Positions 34,961-43,702 of a stretch of 63,984 bases of DNA are shown one piece after another. The stretch's first letter is position 1. Every line of letters begins with the position of its first letter. A program made the translations under genes and the position numbers. The stretch comes from Gemmatimonadota bacterium. GTDB taxonomy: Bacteria > Gemmatimonadota > Gemmatimonadetes > Gemmatimonadales > Gemmatimonadaceae. The stretch is from the NCBI GenBank assembly GCA_021299375.1, contig JAJTGR010000065.1:1-63984 (forward strand), in the 5' to 3' direction. Below the pieces are notes generated by a model, which did no database searches, was not told the DNA's origin, and saw only the letters and a list, made by a program, of their open reading frames with translations.

Positions 34961-35212
34961 ATGACGCGCCTCGTGACCCTGCTCTTCCTCGCGATCGCCG
35001 TGGTGACCGGATGGTGGCTCTGGCGGGGAGTGCCGCGGCCGGTGACATCGGCCCTGGACGAGGCGATGTGGGCGCCCTGTGCCCCGCGCTACGCGACCGC
35101 GCGCACGGCGGCCGACTCGGGACTGGTCGATGGCTACGTGATCAAGCCGCGAGCCCGCTTCTCCCGAGCCATCACCTGCGGTACGGAGCGGAGGAGGCGG
35201 GCTCAGCCATAA
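34961..35212 (+). CDS. Small membrane-anchored or secreted protein
   Basis: An 83-residue protein with an N-terminal hydrophobic segment (LVTLLFLAIAVVTGWWLW) that can serve as a signal anchor. The rest includes two cysteines (WAPCAPRY and ITCGTE), which could pair outside the membrane. No family is recognised. It is divergent from the SCP2-R2lox gene with a 45-bp gap. The TAGACT box 6 nt upstream and a protein-like N-terminus support it; its basic C-terminus (RRRRAQP) is less convincing. Confidence 0.55.
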   Translation: MTRLVTLLFLAIAVVTGWWLWRGVPRPVTSALDEAMWAPCAPRYATARTAADSGLVDGYVIKPRARFSRAITCGTERRRRAQP

Positions 35213-35405
35213 GGCGAGCGGAGGTCGGGCCCGGGTTCGCCCGGGGGGCCTTCGGGGACCCGCCGCGGGTCGCCGACTCGATTGCCGCGCCCGGAGCCGA
35301 GGGGTAGCGTTCCACGGTCGCTGTGCGTTGTTCATCAGGTACGGCGACCGCGCGCTGGCCATGGCGTGTGCCTGCGCCGCGCGCTCCCCCTGAGCGACCC
35401 GACCC

Positions 35406-36143
35406 ATGCGTCCCACCTTTGTCCTCATGCCCCATCGCCTGTTGGCCGTCGCCGGTCTGCTGGGCAGCATGGCCCTCGGTGCCTGCGCCGCCCGCGGCCC
35501 GCGTCCTCCTGCCGAGCTCCGCTTTCAGATGGGTGACGCGGCTGCCATTGCCCGCGCCCGGGCCGACAGCCTGCGCTACCCGTACACGAAGGCCGACATC
35601 GACTTCATGACGGGGATGATCCATCACCACGCCCAGGCCATCTACATCTCCCGCTGGGCCCCGACACATGGGGCCGATGCCGCGGTGCAGCGGCTCACGG
35701 CCCGCATCATCAATGCGCAGACCGACGAGATCGCGCTCATGCAGACGTGGCTCAAGGACCGCAACCAGCCCGTGCCGCAGGTGGATACGGCCGGCACGGT
35801 GACGATGCCCGGTGCGGCAGGGGGTGGCCACGACCTGCATGCCCATGCCGGGCATGACATGAGCGCCATGGGTGGCATGATGATGCCCGGCATGCTCAGT
35901 GATGCCCAGCTCAAGGAACTCGATGCGGCCCGCGGCGCCGACTTCGACCGCCTGTTCCTGACCTTCATGATCCTGCATCACCGTGGTGCCGTGACCATGG
36001 TCAAGCAACTGTTCGCCTCCGACGGCGCCGGTCAGGACGAGACGATCTTCAAGTTCGCCAACGACGTCGAAGTCGATCAGAGCACCGAGATCAAGCGCAT
36101 GTTCACCATGATGCTCGAGCGGGGTTGGATTCCGCCGCAGTAA
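35406..36143 (+). CDS. DUF305-family lipoprotein (CopM-like)
   Basis: A 245-residue exported protein. The signal ends in a lipobox, ALGAC, giving a lipid-anchored Cys at residue 27 (or 20 if the ATG at 35427 is used). The DUF305 fold is a ferritin-like helical bundle with two metal-binding signatures, both present: FMTGMIHHHAQAI and FMILHHRGAVTM. Between them is a His/Met-rich stretch (HDLHAHAGHDMSAMGGMMMPGM) that could bind copper or silver. Relatives such as CopM handle copper in the periplasm. It lies 31 nt before the LVIVD lipoprotein gene on the same strand. Confidence 0.9.
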   Translation: MRPTFVLMPHRLLAVAGLLGSMALGACAARGPRPPAELRFQMGDAAAIARARADSLRYPYTKADIDFMTGMIHHHAQAIYISRWAPTHGADAAVQRLTARIINAQTDEIALMQTWLKDRNQPVPQVDTAGTVTMPGAAGGGHDLHAHAGHDMSAMGGMMMPGMLSDAQLKELDAARGADFDRLFLTFMILHHRGAVTMVKQLFASDGAGQDETIFKFANDVEVDQSTEIKRMFTMMLERGWIPPQ

Positions 36144-36159
36144 TCGCCACCCCTCCCAC

Positions 36160-36165
36160 TACCTT
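36160..36165 (+). promoter_or_regulatory. -10-like TACCTT box before the LVIVD gene
   Basis: TACCTT lies 9 nt before the ATG at 36175, inside the 31-bp gap after the DUF305 gene. It matches the TAnnTT boxes seen at other starts, so the LVIVD gene may have its own promoter besides read-through. Confidence 0.3.
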
Positions 36166-36174
36166 CCCCCAGTC

Positions 36175-38130
36175 ATGCACCTCACACGCTCCCGTGTCGC
36201 CCTCGCGGGCGTCGCCCTCACGCTGGCCGCCTGCGCGCCATCCCGGAAGCCGGACCCGGCGCCATCCCCTGCGGCCGACCCGCGCAACAACCTCAAGGCC
36301 GGTCTCTTCGACGCCGGCGAATACATCTCCAACCTCAAGGTCGTCTCCAAGGCGGTGTCGCCGCCGGGCTTCCTCGGCATCACCAACTCCGACCTCGCCT
36401 TCACCGGCAATTACGTCATTCAGGGCAACTACAACGGCCCGGTGGTGTGGGACATCAGCAATCCGGCCAAGCCGGAGCTGGTCGTGGCCTACGAGTGCCC
36501 GGCGTCGCAGAACGACGTGTCGGTGTACAAGAACCTGATGTTCATGTCGGCCGAGGCGCAGAACGGCCGCGTGGACTGCAAGCCGGGCGGTGTGCGCGAG
36601 GCGGTGAGCCCGGAGCGCATGCGTGGCGTGCGGATTTTCGACATCAGCAACATCAAGGAGCCCAAGCTCGTCGCCAACGTGCAGACCTGCCGCGGGTCGC
36701 ACACGCACACGGTCCTCGAGGATCCGAAGGACCGCGCGAACGTGTACATCTACGTCTCGGGCTCCTCGGGTATTCGTCCGAAGACCGAACTGGCCGGCTG
36801 CGAGGGCGACCTCGCCTCCGACGATCCGAACTCCTCGCGGCTGCGCATCGAGATCATCAAGGTGCCGCTCGCGAATCCGTCGCAGGCCGCCGTGGTCGGA
36901 CGCGCCAACATCTTCGCGGGCCTCGGGCCGGCGCCGAGCCACGGCCTGTCCGACGCCGACAAGGCGGCTGCCGAACAGCAGCTGGCGACGGCCCGTCGCA
37001 CGGGTGCCTTCATTGCCCGGAACCCGCAGTCGGGGGCGGACATGGTGGTGCCCGGCCAGCTGGTGCGCCCCATGCTCGACAGCATCGCGCGCGCGCGGGG
37101 GGCGTCCACGCCGAACGCGGCCGACAGCGCGGCCGCCCGTCCGCTCATGCAGGCGGCCATGAACCGTATCTTCTCCGGTGCCGCCGGCGGCGGGGGCCGC
37201 GGCGGCGAGCGCTCGCAGTGCCACGATATCACGGTCTATCCGGCGCTCGGCCTGGCCGGCGGCGCCTGCGAGGGACATGGCCTGCTGCTCGACATCAGCA
37301 ACCCGGCGAACCCGGTGCGTCTCGATGCCGTGGCCGACAGCAACTTCGCCTACTGGCACTCGGCCACGTTCAACAACGACGGCACGCAGATCCTGTTCAG
37401 CGACGAGTGGGGCGGCGGTGGCGCGCCCAAGTGCCGTGCCGGTGACAAGCCGGAGTGGGGCGCCAACGCGATCTTCGAGATCGTGAACAGGAAGATGGTG
37501 TTCAAGAGCTACTACAAGATCCCCACCTACCAGTCGTCGAACGAAAACTGCGTGGCCCACAACGGCTCGCTCATCCCGATTCCGGGGCGAGACGTGATGG
37601 TGCAGGCGTGGTATCAGGGCGGCATCTCGGTGTTCGACTGGACCGACCCCGCCAACCCGAAGGAGATCGCGAGCTTCGACCGCGGTCCGATTGACGGGAC
37701 CCGCATGGTGTCGGGCGGCTCGTGGTCGGTGTACTGGTACAACGGCCAGATCGTGAGCTCCGAAATCGCCCGCGGTCTCGATGTGGCGCAGCTCGTGCCG
37801 AGCCCGTACATCACGCAGAACGAGATCGACGCCGCCAACACGGTGAAGTGGAGCGAGCTGAACGCGCAGGGGCAGCCGAAGATCTCGTGGCCGCCCAGCT
37901 TTGCGCTGGCCAAGGCCTACACCGACCAGCTCGAGCGCAAGGGGTGCGCGGCCTCAGCGGTGTCGGCGCTGCGCTCGCAGATCACGGCGGCCGAAAAGGC
38001 GAGCGGCGCGGCCCGCAACACGGCGCTGACGGCGGCCGTGACGGCGGCCGAAGGCGCGCGCGGCTGCGACGGCAAGAAGACGGACCTGCTCAAGAAGGCG
38101 CTGCAGGATCTGCAGGCGCCGGCGATGTAA
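36175..38130 (+). CDS. LVIVD-repeat lipoprotein, beta-propeller-like
   Basis: A 651-residue surface or periplasmic lipoprotein (lipobox LAAC, Cys at residue 20). Repeated strands such as PVVWDISNPAKPELVVAY, VRIFDISNIKEPKLVANV, LLLDISNPANPVRLDAVAD and SVFDWTDPANPKEIASF are LVIVD repeats, which fold into a beta-propeller resembling selenium-binding protein 56. Conserved cysteines (YECPASQNDV, DCKPGG, QTCRGSHTH, SQCHDITVYP, NENCVAHNG) and histidines suggest a metal site. The C-terminal 100 residues are helical. It follows the DUF305 gene and ends at a strong terminator, so the two form one unit, possibly in metal or thiol handling. Confidence 0.88.
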   Translation: MHLTRSRVALAGVALTLAACAPSRKPDPAPSPAADPRNNLKAGLFDAGEYISNLKVVSKAVSPPGFLGITNSDLAFTGNYVIQGNYNGPVVWDISNPAKPELVVAYECPASQNDVSVYKNLMFMSAEAQNGRVDCKPGGVREAVSPERMRGVRIFDISNIKEPKLVANVQTCRGSHTHTVLEDPKDRANVYIYVSGSSGIRPKTELAGCEGDLASDDPNSSRLRIEIIKVPLANPSQAAVVGRANIFAGLGPAPSHGLSDADKAAAEQQLATARRTGAFIARNPQSGADMVVPGQLVRPMLDSIARARGASTPNAADSAAARPLMQAAMNRIFSGAAGGGGRGGERSQCHDITVYPALGLAGGACEGHGLLLDISNPANPVRLDAVADSNFAYWHSATFNNDGTQILFSDEWGGGGAPKCRAGDKPEWGANAIFEIVNRKMVFKSYYKIPTYQSSNENCVAHNGSLIPIPGRDVMVQAWYQGGISVFDWTDPANPKEIASFDRGPIDGTRMVSGGSWSVYWYNGQIVSSEIARGLDVAQLVPSPYITQNEIDAANTVKWSELNAQGQPKISWPPSFALAKAYTDQLERKGCAASAVSALRSQITAAEKASGAARNTALTAAVTAAEGARGCDGKKTDLLKKALQDLQAPAM

Positions 38131-38150
38131 TCGCCGCCGTTGCCTGGTGC

Positions 38151-38192
38151 ACGACGGCCGATCCGGAGTCTCCGGGTCGGCCGTCGTTGTTT
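38151..38192 (+). terminator. Rho-independent terminator after the LVIVD gene
   Basis: A 17-bp stem (ACGACGGCCGATCCGGA pairing with TCCGGGTCGGCCGTCGT, one G-U pair) with the 3-nt loop GTC is followed by TGTTT. It starts 21 nt after the stop codon. Because the stem is nearly symmetrical it may also act on the convergent transcript from the minus-strand gene that ends at 38246. Confidence 0.85.
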
Positions 38193-38245
38193 CACGCGGG
38201 TGCTCGCAGCGCGCGTCGAATGGGCGCGCCACCGGTGTCCGACGC

Positions 38246-39247
38246 TCAGAACACCCAGGGTACCAGTTGCACCTGGCGCGTGAAGAGCACGCGCGGCGTG
38301 GGGCCGCCGATCACGCCGACCTTGGCGGCCCCCCACCCCACGAAGCCGCCCAATCGCGAGCTGCCACGCCACGGCATCTGCAGGGCGCCATCACGTTCGC
38401 CGGCCGCCAGCAGCCCGAAGGACAGGTGCCCGGGGCGCCAGACCCCACCCGTGTCGCCGCCCCACCCCTCGCGCCACACGTACAGTCGCACGCCGGCCTC
38501 GAGCAGTGTCATGGCATCGAGCGACTGCCGTGACGTGGGCAGCGCCACGTACGTCGGCACATACGAGGCAATCAGCTCGGCGCGCGACGGCCATCCTTCG
38601 GCGTTCGGCTGAAAGGCGGGCACCCACTGCGCGGCGTAGTTGAGCACCACCTCCGCCGCATTGCGGGTGGGGGCGCCGGGGCCGTACTTGCGCTCGAACC
38701 GGCGCAGCTTTTCGGCGCTGGCTTCCATGGAGCGCTCGCGGCGCCAGAAACGGTACGCATACACGGGGGTCAGGATCGTCGCCCGGCGTTCGCCGCCCAC
38801 CGCGGCCGTGAGGCGCGACTCGGTCTGCTGCAGCACGATGGCCACAGTGTCGATCGCGGCCAGCTCGCTCGGCGTGAGCGCCCGGTAGCGGCGTCGGGCC
38901 ATGGGGATGAACTCCACGTGGCCATCGGTCTCGAGATGGCGCAGGGGCACCGCCCCGACACGCTCCGGGACGAGGCGGTCGATCTGCCGCTGCAACATCG
39001 TGTGGGCGGCCGGCAGTTGCGTGGCAAAGCCGCTCAACGAGTCGGCCTGACGCGCGGCGAACAGCAGCGAATCCACGGTCACGCGGGCGAAGCGCGCCGT
39101 GTCGAGGCGCGCCACTGGTTGCGCGCCGAGTGGCGCGGCCCACGGTCCGACCGCCACCACGGTGTCGAGCCGCGGCGTGAACAGCAGCGCTGCCATCACG
39201 AGGCCGCCCGCGCGCCGCAGGCGCGACAATCCTGCGGGCGCGTTCAT
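38246..39247 (-). CDS. Secreted protein of unknown function
   Basis: A 333-residue protein with a signal peptide (AGGLVMAALLFTPRLDTVVAV). The mature part is mixed: helical stretches such as TVDSLLFAARQADSLSGFATQL and ELAAIDTVAIVLQQTESRL are followed by a C-terminal domain with many Trp and Gly (VWREGWGGDTGGVWRPGHLSFGLL and RGSSRLGGFVGWGAAKVGVIGG). No family is recognised. The ATG at 39247 overlaps the stop of the lipase-like gene by 4 nt (ATGA), so the pair is translationally coupled and likely functions together. Confidence 0.72.
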   Translation of the reverse strand: MNAPAGLSRLRRAGGLVMAALLFTPRLDTVVAVGPWAAPLGAQPVARLDTARFARVTVDSLLFAARQADSLSGFATQLPAAHTMLQRQIDRLVPERVGAVPLRHLETDGHVEFIPMARRRYRALTPSELAAIDTVAIVLQQTESRLTAAVGGERRATILTPVYAYRFWRRERSMEASAEKLRRFERKYGPGAPTRNAAEVVLNYAAQWVPAFQPNAEGWPSRAELIASYVPTYVALPTSRQSLDAMTLLEAGVRLYVWREGWGGDTGGVWRPGHLSFGLLAAGERDGALQMPWRGSSRLGGFVGWGAAKVGVIGGPTPRVLFTRQVQLVPWVF

Positions 39248-40206
39248 GTGATCCACCCGCGGAGCTGCTCCGCTTCGGCGTCCACGTAGGCCTCCCAGCT
39301 GTGCGGGTTGGTGAGGGCGATGTGCGGTGGCTCGCGATCACGAAGCGAAGCCTTCAGCGTGGCCACGAGCTCCGCCTTCGTGTTGATGTTGAGCGCCTGC
39401 TGGTCGACGACGATCGGGTCCGGCTCTCCCGCCACGCGCATCACGGCCCAGGGTGCGGCCTTGCGGAAGAAGTGACCGCCCACGGGATCGAGGTCGCCGG
39501 TGATGGAGATCCACCGCTCCACGGAGCGTACGTGCTCGCCGAACAGGGTCGTCTCTCCCGGCACCGACAGCGCGTCGTCCTTGATGGTGTAGAGCCATTG
39601 GCGATTGGGAACCAGGCCGCCCATGGCCATGGCCACCGAGCGGATGAGCATGACCGGCGAGGCCATGAAGATCACGTTCTCGAAGCGTACGCCGTGCGTC
39701 GCGGGCTGCAGCTCATGCGACGGATAGCGCGCCGCATGGTGCAGCGCTTCGTAGGTGTGAAAGCAGCCCAGCGAGTGGCAGATGATGCTGAGCCGCTGGT
39801 CACTGGGCGCGATGCCGGCCGCCACGCCGTCCTGCACCATGGCCTTGAGCTGGTAGAGGTAGGCTTCACGCACCGCCGCGCGCGCGTCCGAGACCAGTAC
39901 CGGCCACAGCACGTCACCAAGCACGTCGGCCAGGGCGGGGCCAAGGTCGTCGTCGTCAATCTCATGGCGCAGCGCGGTGATGGCTTGACGGAACACGTCA
40001 CCGAGGTTGTTCCTGGCAGCGAACCAGTCGTTGATCTGGTCGTACCAGAGCTGGTACATGGCGACGTCGTCGGCCATGTCGCCCAGCGCGTGACGCACGC
40101 GTGCCAGCAGCTCGGTGTAGTCGCCTTCGTGCGCGTTGCCGATGCCGTGCACGAGGAGCAGGGCGCGACGGCCCGGCCACTGCTGGGTTTGAGGCTTCCA
40201 GGGCAT
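39244..40206 (-). CDS. Lipase-like alpha/beta hydrolase
   Basis: A 320-residue hydrolase. RALLLVHGIGNAHEGDY is the oxyanion strand-loop, and IICHSLGCFHTYEAL is the nucleophile elbow, with Cys-His-Ser-Leu-Gly replacing the first Gly. Asp in ISITGDLDPVGGHFF, and a His in the same segment, are candidates for the rest of the triad. No signal peptide is present. It is the first gene of a two-gene operon with the secreted protein. An inverted-repeat element lies 118 nt upstream. The ATG at 40206 is chosen because upstream sequence does not read as protein. Confidence 0.82.
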   Translation of the reverse strand: MPWKPQTQQWPGRRALLLVHGIGNAHEGDYTELLARVRHALGDMADDVAMYQLWYDQINDWFAARNNLGDVFRQAITALRHEIDDDDLGPALADVLGDVLWPVLVSDARAAVREAYLYQLKAMVQDGVAAGIAPSDQRLSIICHSLGCFHTYEALHHAARYPSHELQPATHGVRFENVIFMASPVMLIRSVAMAMGGLVPNRQWLYTIKDDALSVPGETTLFGEHVRSVERWISITGDLDPVGGHFFRKAAPWAVMRVAGEPDPIVVDQQALNINTKAELVATLKASLRDREPPHIALTNPHSWEAYVDAEAEQLRGWIT

Positions 40207-40323
40207 TGGGGCGTCCGGGGTGAGGCGGTGGGGCGTTGTGCCAGGTTCCCCAAAGTGCAGGGCGGGGGGGCTGGGGGCGAATGCGGGCTGCGGCGGACGG
40301 ACGCTGCGAGGCAAACGAACAGA

Positions 40324-40416
40324 AACCCCAAGGCTTCAGGAAGGAGGGCATCAGGGAACAGGGAGCAGTGACTGCTTCCTCCTTCCTGACACCCTTCGCG
40401 CCGATACCTTGGGGTT
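40324..40416 (-). repeat. Palindromic intergenic repeat, copy A
   Basis: A 93-bp imperfect palindrome. The ends AACCCCAAGG (40324) and CCTTGGGGTT (40407) are perfect inverted repeats, as are TCAGGAAGGAG (40336-40346) and CTCCTTCCTGA (40379-40389). It lies 23 nt beyond the end of the PLD-family gene. Read on the minus strand it matches copy B at 43621-43702 in several blocks, including the 18-mer AAGGGTGTCAGGAAGGAG. It could fold as an RNA hairpin or be a MITE/REP-like mobile relic. Confidence 0.8.
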
Positions 40417-40439
40417 GGATCCGCGCCCGCGCGACAGCA

Positions 40440-43400
40440 TCAGAATACCGCCTTCAGCCAATGTGACACGCTTGCCACCACCCCTGAGCGTGGCGGTATC
40501 AGCGCATCCAATTCGGCGCGGTTCTCCACCCACCGGCTCTGGCCGATGATTGACAACACGTCGAGCATCGGGGTCACCGCCATCCAGCCGGACAGCGCCA
40601 TCATCACTTCGCCATCGGTGGATACGCCACGTGCGTTCTGGTTGGTCGAACCCAGCAGCGTGTAGAAGATCACGCGGTCGCGCTCGGCGGGCGGCAGGCG
40701 CTCCATCCAGCGCTGCAGGTCGGTGTCGCCGATCTCGATGAACGGCTCCTGCCGGGTGTCCACCAGCGACACCGTGGCGTGGCGTCCTGCCAGCTGCGTC
40801 ATGCGCCGCGTCACGTACGCCTGTGCGTACGCCACCCATTCCGGCCGTGCCATCACGCGCCACGCGTCACGGGAGGCGATGAAGTGGGCCTTGATGTGCA
40901 GGTTGGGGCGTGCGCGGATGTCGTCGTGGCTGGGGTCGACGGATGGCGGGGGCAGCGCGGCGTAGTGGGCGGCGAGCGAGTCGAGCCCCGCGTACACCGC
41001 GGGCGGGAAGTCGAACAGGTCGCGGAGCCATGGGTGCTGACGCAGTGTGCGGCGCACACCCAGCACCTTGGCCGGAATGTCCGTCACCGGCACGTCCTGC
41101 GCGAAGACGCCGACCTTGAGCAGGCCACCCTGACCCGTGATCTCATCGCCCAGCACGCGCGACACCATCAGCAGCCGCCAGAACAGCTCACGGCTGAGCA
41201 CCTGCGAGCCGAACGAGTGCGACTGCGAATTCGTGAGCGAGGGCGTGATCACGAGCACTCGGCCCCCGCGAAGCGCCGTACCCACCAGTGCGGCGCCAAG
41301 GAACGCGCTGTTCCAGAGTGGGCCGGGTATGGCGATCACCGATCCGGCCGGCAGCAGCGTGTAGAGCACGGCCCGCGCCACGGTGATGTCCTTGTCGGCG
41401 AATCCGGTTTCGTTCACCAGCAGCGCCGCCCGCACACCGCTGCCGAGGGTGGTAGTGTCCGGCCGCGTGGCCGGCGGTCCCGAGGGCGTGGGCACCGCGG
41501 GCCGCAGCGCCAGGGGAATCTCGTCGGCACGCAGCCCCTGTTGCAGCAGGAGGTCGCGCGCCGAGCGCTTGAGTTCACGATTGACCGGCCCGCGCACCAG
41601 GATCGATCGGTCTTCCCACGCGAGTCCCGCGTAGTGCGCGCCGACCCCGGCGCCGGTGAGCAGCGCTTCGCCGCGCAGCGGATCGGCCTCGGTGATGTCG
41701 TAAAACGCGATCTTGCGGTGATCGCGGGTGATGTTGTCGGGTACGGGGAGTCCCGTGGCGAGGCGCCAGCTGAAGAAGGTGGGACTCGCCACGTTGGTGA
41801 TGTTGACGTGCACCTTGATCAGGTTGCGCAACCACGCCTCACCGAACTGCGCGCGCTGGGCCGTCAGCTTCGCCGATCCGGCAATCGCGTCGCGAAGCGC
41901 CTGCTGCGCGGCCACCAGCGAATCCTGCCAGGCGGCGAATGGCGGGGGGAGCGACACCCGGTGGTCGAGCGGGCGTTCGAGCAGGTCTATCCAGAGGCGC
42001 GACGACCGCGCCTCGTAGAAGTACTGGTCGAGCACAATGAGGTACGTGGGAAACGTGCCGGTCGAGTCGTAGGCACGCACCCGCTCGGTCATGGCCGCGA
42101 CGTACGACCGCAGCACGTGCCGGAAGCTCATCGCGTCGGGGTCGCCGTGATCGTCGAGCCCCCGGAAGTCGTGGATCTGCAGGACGTGGTAGTCGCGCGC
42201 TGCATGAATGGTGCGATGCAGCTGCCACTGGAACTGCTCGTTGATGAGGTACGACACCATGTTGCCGTCGTGAAACGGCGCGCCGGTTGCGCGGGCGAGC
42301 ACGGCATCGAGCTCGGCTTGCGAGTCGTGATCCTCGGGGCGCAGGGCGTACTGCAGCGGCAACCATACATGACGGGCGCTGCCCCACTCGGCGTGCGACG
42401 CGGCCCGGGCCTCCTCCACGATGTCCAGCAGGGCCTCGAACACCGCGCCTGCCGGGTCGACGACGGGTGGCGGTACCATGGCCGAGTACTCCAGCCAGAG
42501 GCGCCACGCGGCGCGGGCCTGTGCCGCCAGCTCGCGCGTCGTATCCGGCCGCTTGTCCTGGCCGAGGAGCCGATCGTACGGCAGCAGCACGTCGCGCAGG
42601 AGCAGCGCGCGCGCCGCCGCAGACACGCGAGACGCCGTGGCCGCGTCGGCATGCGGCTGCAGCGCCGCAGCGAAGGCGTGATCGAGTGCGGCATGGAAGC
42701 GTCGTGTCTCGCGCTCCATGGCCGGACGTGTGGTGTCGCCCGGAATGGCACGCAGTCGCTCATGCAGCAACGCGATGCGGCGCAGCACCGCGCGGTCGCT
42801 CGCCTCGTTGCCACCACCGGTATGGTCGAGCCATGGGATGGCCAGCCAGCGGATGTTGAGCGCCGCCTGGTGGGCCGTGTCCATGAGGGCACGCGCCGCC
42901 ACCGGAAGCGTGGTCGGCCGCACGGGCAATGGCGGCGACGTGGACCCGACCGGCAGCACCGGCGCCTGATCGCGGCGCTGCCGCGCATGCGCGGAGGATA
43001 CGTTGCGCCGGATGGGCACGTCGATGCCGGCCAGCACGGCGGGACGGGGGCCGATGAGTGCGTCGACGCGCAGCGTCGTTCCGTGGCCAAGCAGGCCCCC
43101 GCGACGCAGCGCCGGAGCAAAGGAGACGATGCCCTGCACGTCGCGCGCAGCGGCGTTGACATCGATGCCCGCGCCAAGGCGCAGGAGGGGCGACACGACG
43201 CGCAGTCGCACCCCTGCCGAGCCCCGGCCGGCAGTCGCGTCGCCATACAACTCACCGTGGAGGCCACCGAGGCCGAAGACGGGATGCAGCAGCTCGCGGT
43301 ACGCGCCCACCCGCAGCTCACCGACGCCGCGTCGTGGTGCTGGCCCGCGCAGCGCACCGGCCGCGAGCCCCAGGTGTGCCTGTACGCGGGACGGCTGCCC

Positions 43401-43535
43401 CAGCGACACCGTGGTGCCGCCGTCGGATGGCCGCAGTGGCTGGCCGGTCGCGGCGGTGGTCGCGCACGACAGCGCCGTGATCACGCCAGTGGTGTGCGCC
43501 AACCGCTGCCACCGCGAGCACGAAGGAGTCCGCAT
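40440..43535 (-). CDS. Large exported phospholipase-D-superfamily protein
   Basis: A 1031-residue protein with an N-terminal export signal (HTTGVITALSCATTAATGQ). Residues 40-180 look like beta strands of a barrel or surface domain. The PLD catalytic motif HxKxxxxD is clear at about residue 605 (DHRKIAFYD), followed by EALLTGAGVGAHYAGLAWEDRSILVRGP, typical of PLD domains. The second motif is near residue 875 (NLHIKAHFIAS), where the usual Asp is missing. It may cleave phosphodiesters of lipids or nucleic acids outside the cell or in the periplasm. The gene is bracketed by two inverted copies of a palindromic repeat. Confidence 0.82.
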   Translation of the reverse strand: MRTPSCSRWQRLAHTTGVITALSCATTAATGQPLRPSDGGTTVSLGQPSRVQAHLGLAAGALRGPAPRRGVGELRVGAYRELLHPVFGLGGLHGELYGDATAGRGSAGVRLRVVSPLLRLGAGIDVNAAARDVQGIVSFAPALRRGGLLGHGTTLRVDALIGPRPAVLAGIDVPIRRNVSSAHARQRRDQAPVLPVGSTSPPLPVRPTTLPVAARALMDTAHQAALNIRWLAIPWLDHTGGGNEASDRAVLRRIALLHERLRAIPGDTTRPAMERETRRFHAALDHAFAAALQPHADAATASRVSAAARALLLRDVLLPYDRLLGQDKRPDTTRELAAQARAAWRLWLEYSAMVPPPVVDPAGAVFEALLDIVEEARAASHAEWGSARHVWLPLQYALRPEDHDSQAELDAVLARATGAPFHDGNMVSYLINEQFQWQLHRTIHAARDYHVLQIHDFRGLDDHGDPDAMSFRHVLRSYVAAMTERVRAYDSTGTFPTYLIVLDQYFYEARSSRLWIDLLERPLDHRVSLPPPFAAWQDSLVAAQQALRDAIAGSAKLTAQRAQFGEAWLRNLIKVHVNITNVASPTFFSWRLATGLPVPDNITRDHRKIAFYDITEADPLRGEALLTGAGVGAHYAGLAWEDRSILVRGPVNRELKRSARDLLLQQGLRADEIPLALRPAVPTPSGPPATRPDTTTLGSGVRAALLVNETGFADKDITVARAVLYTLLPAGSVIAIPGPLWNSAFLGAALVGTALRGGRVLVITPSLTNSQSHSFGSQVLSRELFWRLLMVSRVLGDEITGQGGLLKVGVFAQDVPVTDIPAKVLGVRRTLRQHPWLRDLFDFPPAVYAGLDSLAAHYAALPPPSVDPSHDDIRARPNLHIKAHFIASRDAWRVMARPEWVAYAQAYVTRRMTQLAGRHATVSLVDTRQEPFIEIGDTDLQRWMERLPPAERDRVIFYTLLGSTNQNARGVSTDGEVMMALSGWMAVTPMLDVLSIIGQSRWVENRAELDALIPPRSGVVASVSHWLKAVF

Positions 43536-43620
43536 GCGGCGAGAATGCAGCCCGATGAAGCGGGGGGCAACGCCTTATGGGTGGCTGCCTGACCGCGAGC
43601 CACATTGCCAACCCCCAGTG

Positions 43621-43702
43621 AACCGGGGGAAGGGTGTCAGGAAGGAGTGAGCAGTACCCGCTCCCTGCTTCCTCAACCCCTCCTTCCTGATGCCTTGGGG
43701 TT
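43621..43702 (+). repeat. Palindromic intergenic repeat, copy B
   Basis: An 82-bp copy of the element at 40324-40416 in opposite orientation. It holds the 11-bp inverted pair TCAGGAAGGAG (43637-43647) and CTCCTTCCTGA (43680-43690), and ends in GCCTTGGGGTT. Its left end is altered (AACCGGGGG instead of AACCCCAAGG). The last base touches the stop codon of the M23 peptidase gene. Together with copy A it flanks the PLD-family gene. Confidence 0.8.

Noticed and set aside
40779-43592. A 937-codon plus-strand frame opposite the PLD-family gene.
   Set aside because: It has no recognisable motif, while the minus-strand frame has a signal peptide and a canonical HKD motif.
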